Source: JBBQER01 sp052148155 (GTDB lineage: Bacteria; Actinomycetota; Acidimicrobiia; IMCC26256; PALSA-610). Taken from it: a stretch of 63,377 nt of DNA. A program made the translations under genes and the position numbers. Location of the stretch: positions 1 through 63,377 of the forward strand of contig JBKQIY010000086.1 in NCBI GenBank assembly GCA_052148155.1. The letters run 5' to 3'. The notes under the pieces are model-generated. The model made no database searches and was not told where the DNA came from. It worked only from the letters and a program-made list of their open reading frames with translations. Numbering within the stretch: position 1 is the first letter of the stretch; each line of letters opens with the position of its first letter. Positions 1 through 8,136 of the stretch are shown here, piece by piece.

Positions 1-78
1 TGATCGTGAACGTGCGCGAAGGCCGCGCGTATGCCGTGCCGGGGCTGGGTTGGTCTCGGAGATGAAAGGACGTTTCGA

Positions 79-438
79 GTGCTTACTTTGTCTCGGTCCG
101 ACGAGGACCATCAGAATCTGATCGAGCAGGGGTTCACCTTGGTCGAGTTGCTCATCGTGATCGTCATTTTGGGGATCTTGGCGGGCATTGTGGTGTTCGC
201 GGTCGGGAACTTGACGTCGGGCGCGAAGACGAGCGCCTGTTCGGCTGAGAAGACGACGATCAGCACTGCTCTGGAGGCGTACAAGGCGCAGAACGGTGCG
301 TATCCGGCGTCGATGGCGGTGTTGACGACGGGGACGGGCGCTTTGTTGAAGACGACGCCGCTCGATTACACGATCGACGGGAACGGCAACATTTCGGTGT
401 TGTCCGGCACGGGTGCGAACCCGAACGGCTGTAGTTGA
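79..438 (+). CDS. Type IV pilin-like protein
   Basis: Structural subunit of a type IV pilus or pseudopilus, 119 residues. A type III signal is visible: a short polar leader ending QG, then FTLVELL with Glu at +5 of the mature protein, followed by one hydrophobic helix. The C-terminal half has a pilin-like stretch (CSAEKTTISTALEAYKAQNG) and two Cys (the early one and one near the end) that could form the pilin disulfide loop. I chose the GTG at 79 because GAAAGGA (64-70) sits 8 nt upstream; an ATG at 31 in frame lacks such a site. It is followed by a PilT gene, consistent with a pilus operon entering from the left. Prepilin peptidase is not in the window. Confidence 0.85.
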   Translation: MLTLSRSDEDHQNLIEQGFTLVELLIVIVILGILAGIVVFAVGNLTSGAKTSACSAEKTTISTALEAYKAQNGAYPASMAVLTTGTGALLKTTPLDYTIDGNGNISVLSGTGANPNGCS

Positions 439-552
439 TGTCGGCCGCTTAGGGCGGTGTACGGGTTGGTGGGTCGGCCTTGGGGCCGGCCCACCGCCGC
501 GTGTGCGGGTCGCAGGGTGCGGGTCGGTGGGTTTGAGGTGGAGGGGTTGTCT

Positions 553-1656
553 GTGAGTGCTGGTGTGACGATCGGGCCGATCGAACGGTTTTTGGCGGCG
601 GTGTGGGAGGCGGGTGGCAGCGACTTGTTGCTGACGGCGTTCAGTCCGCCGTTGATACGGATCGATGGGCAGTTGATCCCGATCGCGGGGGAGGCCGAAC
701 TCGATCAGGTCGCGGTCGAACAGCTCGTGTTGGGGGTGTTGACCGACGATTTGAAGACCGAACTGCGGACCGACCGGGAAGTCGATTTCGCGTTCTCGTA
801 CAACAAGGTGGCCCGGTTCCGGGCGAACTGTTTCTTCCAGATGGGCGCGTTGGCGATGTCGTTACGGATGATCCCGTCGAAGTTGCCGACGTTCGAGGAG
901 CTCGGCCTGCCCCCGGCGGTCGAATATTTCGCGAATCTGCCCCAAGGTCTGGTGTTGGTGACCGGCCCGACCGGGTCAGGGAAATCGACGTCGCTCGCGG
1001 CGATCATCGATTACATCAACATGAACCGTCATTGTCACATCATCACGATCGAAGATCCCGTCGAGTACGTCCACCTCCACAAGAACTCGGCGATCAGTCA
1101 ACGTGAGGTCGGGACCGACACCCACACCTTCGCCCGCGCCCTGCGCGCTGCCCTGCGGGAAGATCCTGACGTCATCCTGGTCGGTGAGATGCGCGACCCC
1201 GAAACCGTCCAGTTCGCCCTGTCGATCGCGGAGACCGGCCATCTCGTGTTCGCGACGTTACATACCAACGACGCCCCCCAATCCCTCGACCGGATCTCGG
1301 ACATGTTCCCGTCCGAACGGCAAAACCAGATCCGGGTACAGCTCGCCGCCTGCCTCGCCGGAGTCATCTCCCAACGGCTCGTCCCCCGCATCGGGGGCGG
1401 GATGGTCGCCGCATTCGAACTGCTCATCGCGAACAGTGCCGTGCGATCCCTCGTCCGAGACGGCAAAACCCACCAGATCCGAAACGTCTTATCGTCCGGC
1501 CGCGCCGAAGGCATGTGCACCCTCGAAACCTGGCTGAACCACCTCGTCGACCACAACGTCATCACCTACGACGACGCCATCTCCCGCAGCGCCCACCCCA
1601 AAGAAATCAAACCCCCCGCCGGACAACCCGCCCCCCACGCCATGGCCGCCACCTAA
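553..1656 (+). CDS. pilT: PilT-type retraction ATPase (copy 1)
   Basis: Hexameric cytoplasmic motor that powers pilus retraction. The 367-residue length fits the family. Visible motifs: Walker A GPTGSGKS (about 138-145), an Asp box ITIEDPVEYVH, Walker B ILVGEMRDPET, the His box TLHTNDAPQSLDRI, and an AIRNLIRE-like stretch NSAVRSLVRDGKTHQI. The zinc tetracysteine of PilB is absent, supporting PilT over PilB. The open frame extends upstream to 457, but GGAGGGG at 540-546 lies 6 nt before the GTG at 553 and the N terminus from there matches the family. It lies 114 nt after the pilin and is about 50% identical by eye to the second PilT, which faces it. Confidence 0.9.
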   Translation: MSAGVTIGPIERFLAAVWEAGGSDLLLTAFSPPLIRIDGQLIPIAGEAELDQVAVEQLVLGVLTDDLKTELRTDREVDFAFSYNKVARFRANCFFQMGALAMSLRMIPSKLPTFEELGLPPAVEYFANLPQGLVLVTGPTGSGKSTSLAAIIDYINMNRHCHIITIEDPVEYVHLHKNSAISQREVGTDTHTFARALRAALREDPDVILVGEMRDPETVQFALSIAETGHLVFATLHTNDAPQSLDRISDMFPSERQNQIRVQLAACLAGVISQRLVPRIGGGMVAAFELLIANSAVRSLVRDGKTHQIRNVLSSGRAEGMCTLETWLNHLVDHNVITYDDAISRSAHPKEIKPPAGQPAPHAMAAT

Positions 1657-1674
1657 ACAAACGTGGACGAGTCG

Positions 1675-1748
1675 ATGAAACTCGGCGTCGGCGATCGTGC
1701 GGCGGAGGGTTCACGCTCGCCGAGGTCCTGTTCGCGGTTGTGGTAGGC
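1675..1748 (+). pseudogene. Relic of a prepilin gene (N-terminal signal only)
   Basis: The stretch 1710-1748 encodes FTLAEVLFAVVVG directly after a run of Gly, a recognisable prepilin signal with Glu at +5. No start codon precedes it in the same frame. An ATG at 1675 opens MKLGVGDRAAEG in another frame, and joining the two needs one small indel near 1707-1710. After the signal, the frame runs straight into the 3' end of the convergent pilT gene (stop at 1752) and has no pilin body. I read it as a pilin gene decapitated by the rearrangement that brought in the second pilT. It could also be a chance hydrophobic stretch, but the GG/FTLAEV match argues against that. Confidence 0.5.
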
Positions 1749-1751
1749 AGC

Positions 1752-2828
1752 TCAGTGCTGCGTCGTGACCGAGATGCTGGGGTCAACCTCGTGGGGAATG
1801 AACGCGGTCGCGACCGCGGTCTCCTGCGTGATGTACCCCGACGCAACGAGCTCCTTGAGTGACATCTCCATCGTCTTGTGGCCAGAACTGAGTCCCATCT
1901 GCATCGCGTTGCGGAGCTGATTGGTTTTACCCTCACGTACGAGGTTCCGCACCGGTGACGTCGCGATCAGCACCTCGTAGACAGCCATGAGTCCGCCGCC
2001 GATTCGAGGCACGAGCCGTTGTGCGACAACGGCGGCGAGCGTATTCGCGAGTTGCAGCCGGATCTGGCCCTGACGATCAGCGGTGAACACGTCGACGATA
2101 CGGTCGAGTGCCTGCGGGGCATCGTTGGTGTGCAGCGAAGACAACACGAGGTGGCCGGTCTCGGCGAGGGTGAGGGTGATCGCGATGCTTTCCGGATCGC
2201 GCATCTCACCCACGAGTACGACGTCGGGATCTTCGCGTAGCGCGGCGCGCAACGCACGTTCGAAGGACTGTGCGTCGATACCCACTTCGCGCTGATGCAC
2301 GACGGCTTCGCGGTTGAGGTGGAGATACTCGATCGGGTCCTCGATCGTGAGGATATGACACGGCCGCACCGCGTTGATCGCGTCGATGAGTGTGGCCATG
2401 GTGGTCGACTTTCCCGACCCGGTCGGCCCGGTAAAAAGGATCAAACCGCGTTGGAGATCGATCAGCTCCCGGACCGAGTAGGGCAGGCCGATATCGTCGA
2501 AGTCGGGGATGTCTCGCTGGATCAGGCGGAGCGCGATCGCCGGCTGGCTGCGCTCGAAGTACGCGTTGCCGCGGAACCGGTACATCCCCCAAGAAAAAGC
2601 GAAGTCGAGGTCACGGTTTTTCCAGAGGTCCTCGACCTGCTCCTCGCTGAGAAGGTCACGGAGAAACTCGGCCATGATCTGATTGTCGACAATCGGCAGG
2701 CGCGGTGCGGGACGGATTGCACCATCGACCCGTACGAGCGGCGCAGCGCCGATCGACAACGCGACGTCGGTACCTCTGGCGTCGACGACGGCTTGCAGGG
2801 CCGCAGCGAGCGATGTGTGTATCTCCAC
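1752..2828 (-). CDS. pilT: PilT-type retraction ATPase (copy 2)
   Basis: Second PilT-like motor, 358 residues from the GTG at 2828. It carries Walker A GPTGSGKS, TIEDPIEYLH, Walker B VLVGEMRDPES, SLHTNDAPQALDRI and SPVRNLVREGKTNQLRNAM. The GTG at 2828 opens VEIHTSLAAALQ, which aligns with the normal PilT N terminus. The frame continues to a possible ATG at 2927, but that would overlap the divergent lspA-like gene and adds Arg-rich residues not typical of PilT. No strong ribosome site marks either start, so the start is uncertain. It is convergent with the first PilT. Two PilT paralogues can have separate roles (PilT/PilU), but here neither can be assigned. Confidence 0.87.
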   Translation of the reverse strand: MEIHTSLAAALQAVVDARGTDVALSIGAAPLVRVDGAIRPAPRLPIVDNQIMAEFLRDLLSEEQVEDLWKNRDLDFAFSWGMYRFRGNAYFERSQPAIALRLIQRDIPDFDDIGLPYSVRELIDLQRGLILFTGPTGSGKSTTMATLIDAINAVRPCHILTIEDPIEYLHLNREAVVHQREVGIDAQSFERALRAALREDPDVVLVGEMRDPESIAITLTLAETGHLVLSSLHTNDAPQALDRIVDVFTADRQGQIRLQLANTLAAVVAQRLVPRIGGGLMAVYEVLIATSPVRNLVREGKTNQLRNAMQMGLSSGHKTMEMSLKELVASGYITQETAVATAFIPHEVDPSISVTTQH

Positions 2829-2908
2829 GGACGAGGATCGTAATCGGTCGAACTGGCCAGTTGTGCCCCGCAGAACCTCAGGTCGGCGCGGGTCCGGTCC
2901 GATGAAAT

Positions 2909-3376
2909 GTGATGCGTCCGCTCGCATTCGCTCGTCGGTCGACGGGCTTACTCGTCACGACGACCGTCGTTCTCGTCGACCAAGTCACCAAGGTCGCCGC
3001 GACCCACGATCCCTCGAGCATTGTGTTGCCCGTACGAAATCCCGCCTACGCGCTCGGCATCGTGAGTGGCCCCGCGCCCGTACTGATCATCGGTTCGGTC
3101 GTCGTCCTCGCCGCGTTCGTTGTCATGGTCGACGCGTTAGCGTCACGGTTCGAGATCTCAGCGTTCCTTCCGGCCCTCGTCGCCGGCGGCATGGTCGGCA
3201 ATACGATCGACCGCATCCGTCTCGGCTCGGTGCGCGACTTCCTCGTCACCCCGTGGGCGATCATCAACCTCGCCGACATCGCGGTCGCAGCCGGAATCGT
3301 TGGCGTCATCTTCACGCTCGCGGCGCGGGTTCCTCGCCGGCGCGTCCAGCTCGCGACCTCGGCTGGCACCGCCTAA
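2909..3376 (+). CDS. lspA: Signal peptidase II (LspA)-like membrane protein
   Basis: Aspartyl membrane peptidase that removes lipoprotein signal peptides. The protein has 155 residues and four predicted membrane segments. Family motifs are present: VDQVTK in the first segment (Asp24), NPAYALGI in place of the usual N-x-AFG, GNTIDRIRLGSVRDF with catalytic Asp101, and NLADIAVAAG with catalytic Asp123. Start is GTG 2909 or the adjacent ATG 2912. Its 5' end faces the second pilT, so the two share a promoter region. LspA inside a pilus locus is unusual: it may process exported lipoproteins such as those at the right end of the window, or may be specialised. Function follows from family motifs; the pilus link is inference. 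Confidence 0.8.
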   Translation: MMRPLAFARRSTGLLVTTTVVLVDQVTKVAATHDPSSIVLPVRNPAYALGIVSGPAPVLIIGSVVVLAAFVVMVDALASRFEISAFLPALVAGGMVGNTIDRIRLGSVRDFLVTPWAIINLADIAVAAGIVGVIFTLAARVPRRRVQLATSAGTA

Positions 3377-3439
3377 CCAGCACTTTTCCCGGCCGGCATG
3401 TTGAAGCTCGCCTGGTTTTCGGCGTCAGCGAACCGCTGA

Positions 3440-6241
3440 TCAGAACTGCGTGCCGTTTGCCAACATGAAGGGTGAGTTCGTGAGCGGGCCGGCCCCGGTA
3501 TCGGTAATCGCGCCCGACGCCGTGTAGACCGGTCGGGTTTTGCCGGCGTTGGTCGTGACCACACCCGAGGCCTGCGCACCGAGCGTGATTGTGAGCGCGT
3601 GTGTAGTCCCGTTCCACCCAATCGAAGTGTTACCCGTCGCTCCGCCGAACGGGGTGTCGGAGCTCACGTAGCCGTTCGATTCGAGGTCGATACTGCCGAA
3701 ATTGAACGCCGCGCACGACGTACTCGTCGTCAGGCTGATGGTGTCGGTCCCGCCGCCGTTGCTCACGTTCACAACGATGTCGTTACCGGTGAGAGGTGCG
3801 GCCCCGGTCCAGGTGGAACAGAAGGAGGGCACACTCATCGGTGACGAGAAGGTCACGATGATCTCATCGCCCTGCTGGATGCGTCCCGCGATGCCGCCGG
3901 TCTTGTTGGCGAGTTGGACGTTGGTGATAGTCGGGCCGGCGGTGACGGTGAACCCGTTGTTGAGCGTCATGGTGCCGGCGTCGGTGTTGGTCACGGTGAC
4001 GTTGCGGGCGCCTGGTGCCGTATTCCCCGCCACGTTGATCGTCACGGTGATTTGGGTGGAGCTGTTGAGTGTCGTATTTGTGATCTGGATGGTGTTGCCG
4101 CCAGAGAAGGCCACCGTGACGCCGGGCGCGAACCCCGAGCCGGTAATGACGATGGCCTGGTTGGTCGCGCCTTGACTACGCGAGGGTGGGTTGATCGACG
4201 TGATCGCCGGTCTGGCGTTCACGGTAAACACGTTGGTGCCCGTGGCGGTGCTCCCGTCGCCGTTGGTGATCGTTATATTGCCGGGTCCGGTCGCCGCGGT
4301 AGCGGAGATGCTGATGACGGCCGTCAGCTTCGTCGCGCTCGTGAACGCGATTGAGTTCACGGTGATACCGGGATTCGAGAACGTCGCCGCGATCGTCGGG
4401 CCGTTCAGGAAGCCCGTGCCGTTGATTGTGATCGTCTGGTTCTGTGCTCCCTGTCCGCGCGAGCTCGGCGTGGTCGAGGCCAGCGTGGGCGCGGCACTGA
4501 TTGTGAAGACGCCGGTGCCCGTTCCGAAGCCGTCGTCAGGGTTGACGACGGTCACGTCGACCGCGCCGAGCGTCGCAGTTGGGGAGATACTGATATTCGC
4601 CGTCAGGGTCGTGGCGCTGACGAACGTCGTGGAGTTGACCGTGATGCCGGGATTCGAGAACAACACAGTTGCGCCGGTTTCGAAGGTGTTGCCGGTGATC
4701 GTGATGTTCTGGTCGACGGCGCCGGCATCGCGCGAGCTCGGGTTGGTCGAAGTGACGGTCGGCGGCTTGGTGCCGATGTTCATTCCTCCCTGACCGAAGA
4801 ACGAAAACGTGGCATCAACCGAGAGGGCTTGGGCGACGATCCCGAGCGCGTTCACTGTGTTTGCGGTGAAGAAGGTGCTCACCGCGGCGTTGACCTCGGC
4901 GGCAGGGGCATAGATTGCGCCGCTCAAGGTGCTGGTCACACCGACGCTTCCGCCCAAGGCGATCGGGTTCGTATCCGACTTGTCCTGCCAGAGGACGAGT
5001 CCGGCGTACGGTCCCGATGACAGGCCGGTTACGGTGATCGGGCCGGCGCCGCTGGCGTCGAACGAGCCCGCCTTGACGTACAACAGCACGGGACCGGAGC
5101 TCGTGAGCGACGCACCGCCCGAGATCTTGATGCCGTTGTCGAAGACGTAGGTCCCCGAAGACAGGGTGCAGCTGGACGACACAGTGAGTGTGGCCGTGTA
5201 GGTGCCCGGGCCGCTACATCCGCTCCGGTTTCCACCTCCGACGGGTGGCACGAGCGCCGCGTACGGGTCTGCGAGCGCGGGAGAGTATGACGCGACCGCC
5301 GACCCGGTGGGGCACGTGCTGCCGTTTCCGGATGCGCTACAGGTTCCGCCCTGGAGGATCGACGTCGTGCTATCGGCCTGGTAGGTCGCACCACCGGAGA
5401 GGTTGATCGCCGGACAGCCGCTCCCGTCGGCTGTGTTCACGAAGGTCTGGCCGTACACATGCACGTTCACGGTCCCCGCGAAGCTGAGGCCGGACTCGAC
5501 GCTGAGGCCGGTGGTGTTCTCCGAACCGCCGCATCCTGATCGGCCGAGAAGCACGAGCGGGGCGGGTGACGCCGAGTCGGGCTTCGACCCACTCTGCGTG
5601 CGAACACTCGCAGTGAGAGTGAACGAGTAAGGGATCGTGGCGCTCGCCGGCGCGTTGTTTTCCGTGACCTGCATCTTGACCTGATCTGGAAGCGTGGGTC
5701 CGCACGAAACGGGGCTGCCGCCGACGAGGCAGGTGACGACCGGAGCCGAGAGGATCTCGTTTCCCAGCGAGAACGAAGTTGGTGCCGCGGCTCCGACACA
5801 CGTCGTGCGCACGAGCTGCTGTGCGCTGAACCCACTCCCCGCCGTCGCGAAATACGTGTAGACCGCGACGTGCCGGGTGGTGACGGCCGGCGAGAAGTCG
5901 TTCCACGTGAACCCGACGACGAATGTCCCGGGCGCACTGCACCCTGCGACCGGGTTGAGCGATACGCCGAGTGTGGAGTCGGCCAGGCCGGTTGCCGGGT
6001 TGGTCCCACCCGCCGCCTGTGCGTCACGCACGAGATAACCGGCGATGATCTGCGCGTCGTTCGACTCGTGCACCACTTGGTTCGTCGATCTTGATTGGCC
6101 GAGGGACGAGATGAGCTCGGCGGTGAGCGCGCCCATGATCAGCGACAGCAACACGACGCAGATCAACAATTCGACGAGCGTGAATCCTTGCTGTGTCCCC
6201 ACCCAGGACGTGCGCCGACGCACGGCTGTGCGCGGATTCAT
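3440..6241 (-). CDS. Giant minor pilin fused to adhesin-like domains
   Basis: A 933-residue protein. Residues 1-50 form a prepilin signal (QQ, then GFTLVELLICVVLL) and one hydrophobic helix. A pilin-like region follows (about 50-210), then a Gly/Ser-rich section resembling the beta-helical parts of large pilus proteins (about 215-480). Next come three consecutive IPT/TIG-like immunoglobulin repeats, each opening near PSSR/PPSR and NQxIxI and containing FSNPGITVNS or a variant, then a C-terminal beta domain. The ATG at 6241 overlaps the stop of the preceding gene as ATGA (6238-6241), and GGAG lies 9 nt upstream. The open frame extends to 6481 but that extension is shadow. Likely a tip or minor pilin presenting an adhesin; this is inference. 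Confidence 0.8.
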   Translation of the reverse strand: MNPRTAVRRRTSWVGTQQGFTLVELLICVVLLSLIMGALTAELISSLGQSRSTNQVVHESNDAQIIAGYLVRDAQAAGGTNPATGLADSTLGVSLNPVAGCSAPGTFVVGFTWNDFSPAVTTRHVAVYTYFATAGSGFSAQQLVRTTCVGAAAPTSFSLGNEILSAPVVTCLVGGSPVSCGPTLPDQVKMQVTENNAPASATIPYSFTLTASVRTQSGSKPDSASPAPLVLLGRSGCGGSENTTGLSVESGLSFAGTVNVHVYGQTFVNTADGSGCPAINLSGGATYQADSTTSILQGGTCSASGNGSTCPTGSAVASYSPALADPYAALVPPVGGGNRSGCSGPGTYTATLTVSSSCTLSSGTYVFDNGIKISGGASLTSSGPVLLYVKAGSFDASGAGPITVTGLSSGPYAGLVLWQDKSDTNPIALGGSVGVTSTLSGAIYAPAAEVNAAVSTFFTANTVNALGIVAQALSVDATFSFFGQGGMNIGTKPPTVTSTNPSSRDAGAVDQNITITGNTFETGATVLFSNPGITVNSTTFVSATTLTANISISPTATLGAVDVTVVNPDDGFGTGTGVFTISAAPTLASTTPSSRGQGAQNQTITINGTGFLNGPTIAATFSNPGITVNSIAFTSATKLTAVISISATAATGPGNITITNGDGSTATGTNVFTVNARPAITSINPPSRSQGATNQAIVITGSGFAPGVTVAFSGGNTIQITNTTLNSSTQITVTINVAGNTAPGARNVTVTNTDAGTMTLNNGFTVTAGPTITNVQLANKTGGIAGRIQQGDEIIVTFSSPMSVPSFCSTWTGAAPLTGNDIVVNVSNGGGTDTISLTTSTSCAAFNFGSIDLESNGYVSSDTPFGGATGNTSIGWNGTTHALTITLGAQASGVVTTNAGKTRPVYTASGAITDTGAGPLTNSPFMLANGTQF

Positions 6242-6726
6242 CCGTTCACGCTCCAGGCCTGCACGTACGTCTTGGTGATCTCGGGCGGGATGCCCGAGCT
6301 CGAGTAGTTGATCCGAGCGCGAATGACGATGTTCGTTTCCGTGCACGTGGTCCCGGTCGTGGAATCGCATGCGCTGAAGATCAGGTCGCGCTGCGCGACC
6401 ACGGTTCCTGTCGCGCTGATCACCACCGCGGGCGCGTTGTCGCAGTCGACGCGCATAATGAAGCCGTCGAAGGAGGGCCACGTGGTGGTCGCCGCCGGGC
6501 AGAAGCCACCGTTGGCGCGTGCCTGCGCGATCGAGTGCTCGATGGCGCCATCCGCCGAATACTCACGGTTTCGCGCAATGGCCAGCACGGTGCTGTCGTT
6601 CACTCCAGACTCGACCGTCGCCGCGAGGCCGGCGCCGATCGCGCCGGCGACCAGCATCAAGGCGATCGCGAGTACGAGCGATGCGCCGCGCTCGTCTCGA
6701 CGAATCCGCGACCGAAGGAAGCTCAC
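6238..6726 (-). CDS. PilX-like minor pilin
   Basis: A 162-residue exported protein with a basic N terminus, DERGASLVLAIALMLVAG and a single hydrophobic helix. The signal is PilX-like: it lacks the canonical FTLxE and begins after RG with ASLVLA. Two or more Cys in the C-terminal half could form disulfides. The GTG at 6726 overlaps the stop of the upstream minor pilin as GTGA (6723-6726), and GAGGA lies 4 nt upstream. It is followed by the adhesin-pilin through an ATGA overlap, so three minor pilin-like genes are translationally coupled. PilX-like proteins belong to the priming complex at the pilus tip in other species; that role here is inferred from order and size. Confidence 0.72.
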   Translation of the reverse strand: MSFLRSRIRRDERGASLVLAIALMLVAGAIGAGLAATVESGVNDSTVLAIARNREYSADGAIEHSIAQARANGGFCPAATTTWPSFDGFIMRVDCDNAPAVVISATGTVVAQRDLIFSACDSTTGTTCTETNIVIRARINYSSSGIPPEITKTYVQAWSVNG

Positions 6727-7106
6727 GGTGTCCTCACGACGACGCCCAGCATCCGGGTGCTCCCGCTCGGGAGCGTCACGGTGATGGCGACCGAGTTGAC
6801 GGACGTAACGGGCGGGCATGTGACTGAGGCCGGCGATGTCGACACCGTGAATCCAGCGGGAGGTGTGTAGTTGACCGGGACGGCGGCACCGGCATTGGAC
6901 AGCGTGCAAGTGCTGCGCACCGCTTGCTTCGCGGTCTCGGCGTAAGTGCGCAGGACGGCGTCGGCGGTTACGAAGTCACGTTGACTCTTCGATGACGTCG
7001 CGGCGGTGGCATACGTGGCGAAGATCGCGCCCATGACGAGACCGATGATCACGACTGCGATCAGGATCTCGACGAGCGACTCGCCGCCTTCGTTACCGCG
7101 ACGCAA
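6723..7106 (-). CDS. Minor pilin (PilV/PulI-like prepilin)
   Basis: A 127-residue prepilin with a short leader ending GG, then ESLVEILIAVVIIGLVMGAIF. Mature residue 1 is Glu in place of Phe, followed by SLVE with Glu at +5, as in PilV-type minor pilins. I chose the TTG at 7106 because AGAGGA lies 7 nt upstream and the leader then has a normal length; the frame extends upstream to 7199 through a strong stem-loop that is unlikely to be coding. The body has Cys at about 71 and 99. It is first of three overlapping minor pilin genes and lies about 110 nt after the major pilin gene. Confidence 0.75.
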   Translation of the reverse strand: MRRGNEGGESLVEILIAVVIIGLVMGAIFATYATAATSSKSQRDFVTADAVLRTYAETAKQAVRSTCTLSNAGAAVPVNYTPPAGFTVSTSPASVTCPPVTSVNSVAITVTLPSGSTRMLGVVVRTP

Positions 7107-7144
7107 CGTGAGTTCCTCTCGTCTCGCCCCTCGTCTAAGGGGGA

Positions 7145-7188
7145 GGCACAGCACCTGGGGCGGCGCCCCCACCCCAGGTACCTGTGCC
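7145..7188 (-). terminator. Stem-loop between major and minor pilin genes
   Basis: Nested inverted repeat: GGCACAG (7145-7151) pairs with CTGTGCC (7182-7188), and ACCTGGGG (7153-7160) pairs with CCCCAGGT (7172-7179) around a GC-rich loop. It lies 27 nt after the stop of the second major pilin gene and 38 nt before the TTG of the first minor pilin. There is no T-run after it on the minus strand. It could be a partial terminator or an RNA processing/stability element that lets major pilin mRNA exceed minor pilin mRNA; both are inference from position. Confidence 0.6.
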
Positions 7189-7215
7189 AGGTTCAGCAAA
7201 TCGCTTCAGCTGGGA

Positions 7216-7614
7216 TCACGTACCACCGGTACCGGTCGCCTCGCAGCTCGTGCCGCTCGCGGTGCCGGTGAAGGTGTTCGCGACCGTGCCGCCACCAGTC
7301 ATCGTGACTGTCCAGCTGTTGGCGCTCAGTGTCGTGGCGCCTTCAGTCACGCCGCTCGGCAGCGTCAGCAGCGGCGGGGTCGGGCTCGTCATGTCAGCGA
7401 ACGTGGCCGGGTACGTGCCAGCATTGTTGGCGTAGTACACCGCCGCCGCCGACCGTGACGCGTCGATGGTCGCCGAGCACGCCGAAGCGTTGCCCTTGTT
7501 GGTGAGTCCGGCGATGCCGACGATCGCTACTGCGGTCAGGATGCCCACCACGACGATCGCGATGAGCAGCTCGATCAGGGTGAATCCCTGTTCTTTGTTG
7601 TCTTGCTCCTGCAT
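7216..7614 (-). CDS. pilA: Major-type pilin (PilA-like), copy B
   Basis: A 132-residue prepilin with leader MQEQDNKEQ, then GFTLIELLIAIVVVGILTAVAIVGIAGL with Glu at +5. The C-terminal domain has a Cys pair (SACSA and GTSCEA) that would form the D-region loop, and a YYANNAGTYPATFADMTS stretch shared with its neighbour. The ATG at 7614 has AGGA/GGAA just upstream; an earlier in-frame start at 7668 would add an atypical leader and abut the upstream stop. It is about half identical by eye to the preceding gene, indicating a tandem duplication of the pilin gene. Followed by a strong stem-loop. Confidence 0.88.
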   Translation of the reverse strand: MQEQDNKEQGFTLIELLIAIVVVGILTAVAIVGIAGLTNKGNASACSATIDASRSAAAVYYANNAGTYPATFADMTSPTPPLLTLPSGVTEGATTLSANSWTVTMTGGGTVANTFTGTASGTSCEATGTGGT

Positions 7615-7667
7615 TTCCTGTTCCTCTCGTTGGTGCTCGCCCGCTGCATCGCGGTCTTGTATTGACA

Positions 7668-8066
7668 TCAGTTGGCGGCCGCTGAGCAGCCGGTAAAAGT
7701 GGTGCGGTCGGTGGGTGTCGGGCCGGGGACCATCGTGACGGTCCAGCCGCCGTCGTGGCCCTGGAGGGTGGTCGCCGACTCGACGACCCCGGGCGCAGGG
7801 TCGAGCAGCGAGTTGCCGGCCGTCGGGCTGGTGAGATCGTTGAACGTCTGCGGATACTTCCCGCCGGTGACGGAGTAGTACATCTCGGACGCCGACGTCG
7901 CCGCTTCAAGTGACGTTGAGCAGGCCGCGGTCTGGCCTTTCTCTTGCAGCCCGGCGACACCGACGACCGCAACCGCAGAGAGGATGCCGACGACCACGAT
8001 CGCCATGAGCAGCTCGATGAGGGTGAATCCACCCTCCGGCGTCTCTGTGTTGCGTTGCGTATTCAC
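7668..8066 (-). CDS. pilA: Major-type pilin (PilA-like), copy A
   Basis: A 132-residue prepilin with leader MNTQRNTETPEG, then GFTLIELLMAIVVVGILSAVAVVGVAGLQEKG, and Glu at +5. The C-terminal domain carries ACSTSLEAATSASEMYYSVTGGKYPQTFNDLTSP and a late Cys for a probable disulfide loop. Start GTG 8066 has GAGGA 9 nt upstream. It lies 70 nt after pilC and 53 nt before its paralogue. In type IV pili one such subunit polymerises to form the fibre; two tandem versions might be co-assembled, alternative, or one major and one minor. Confidence 0.88.
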   Translation of the reverse strand: MNTQRNTETPEGGFTLIELLMAIVVVGILSAVAVVGVAGLQEKGQTAACSTSLEAATSASEMYYSVTGGKYPQTFNDLTSPTAGNSLLDPAPGVVESATTLQGHDGGWTVTMVPGPTPTDRTTFTGCSAAAN

Positions 8067-8136
8067 GGCTTTCGGTCCTCCGAGAGGGTGTCCCTGACGG
8101 GACAGGAAACGCGAGCGTCCTGCTCAGTGCCCGTCG

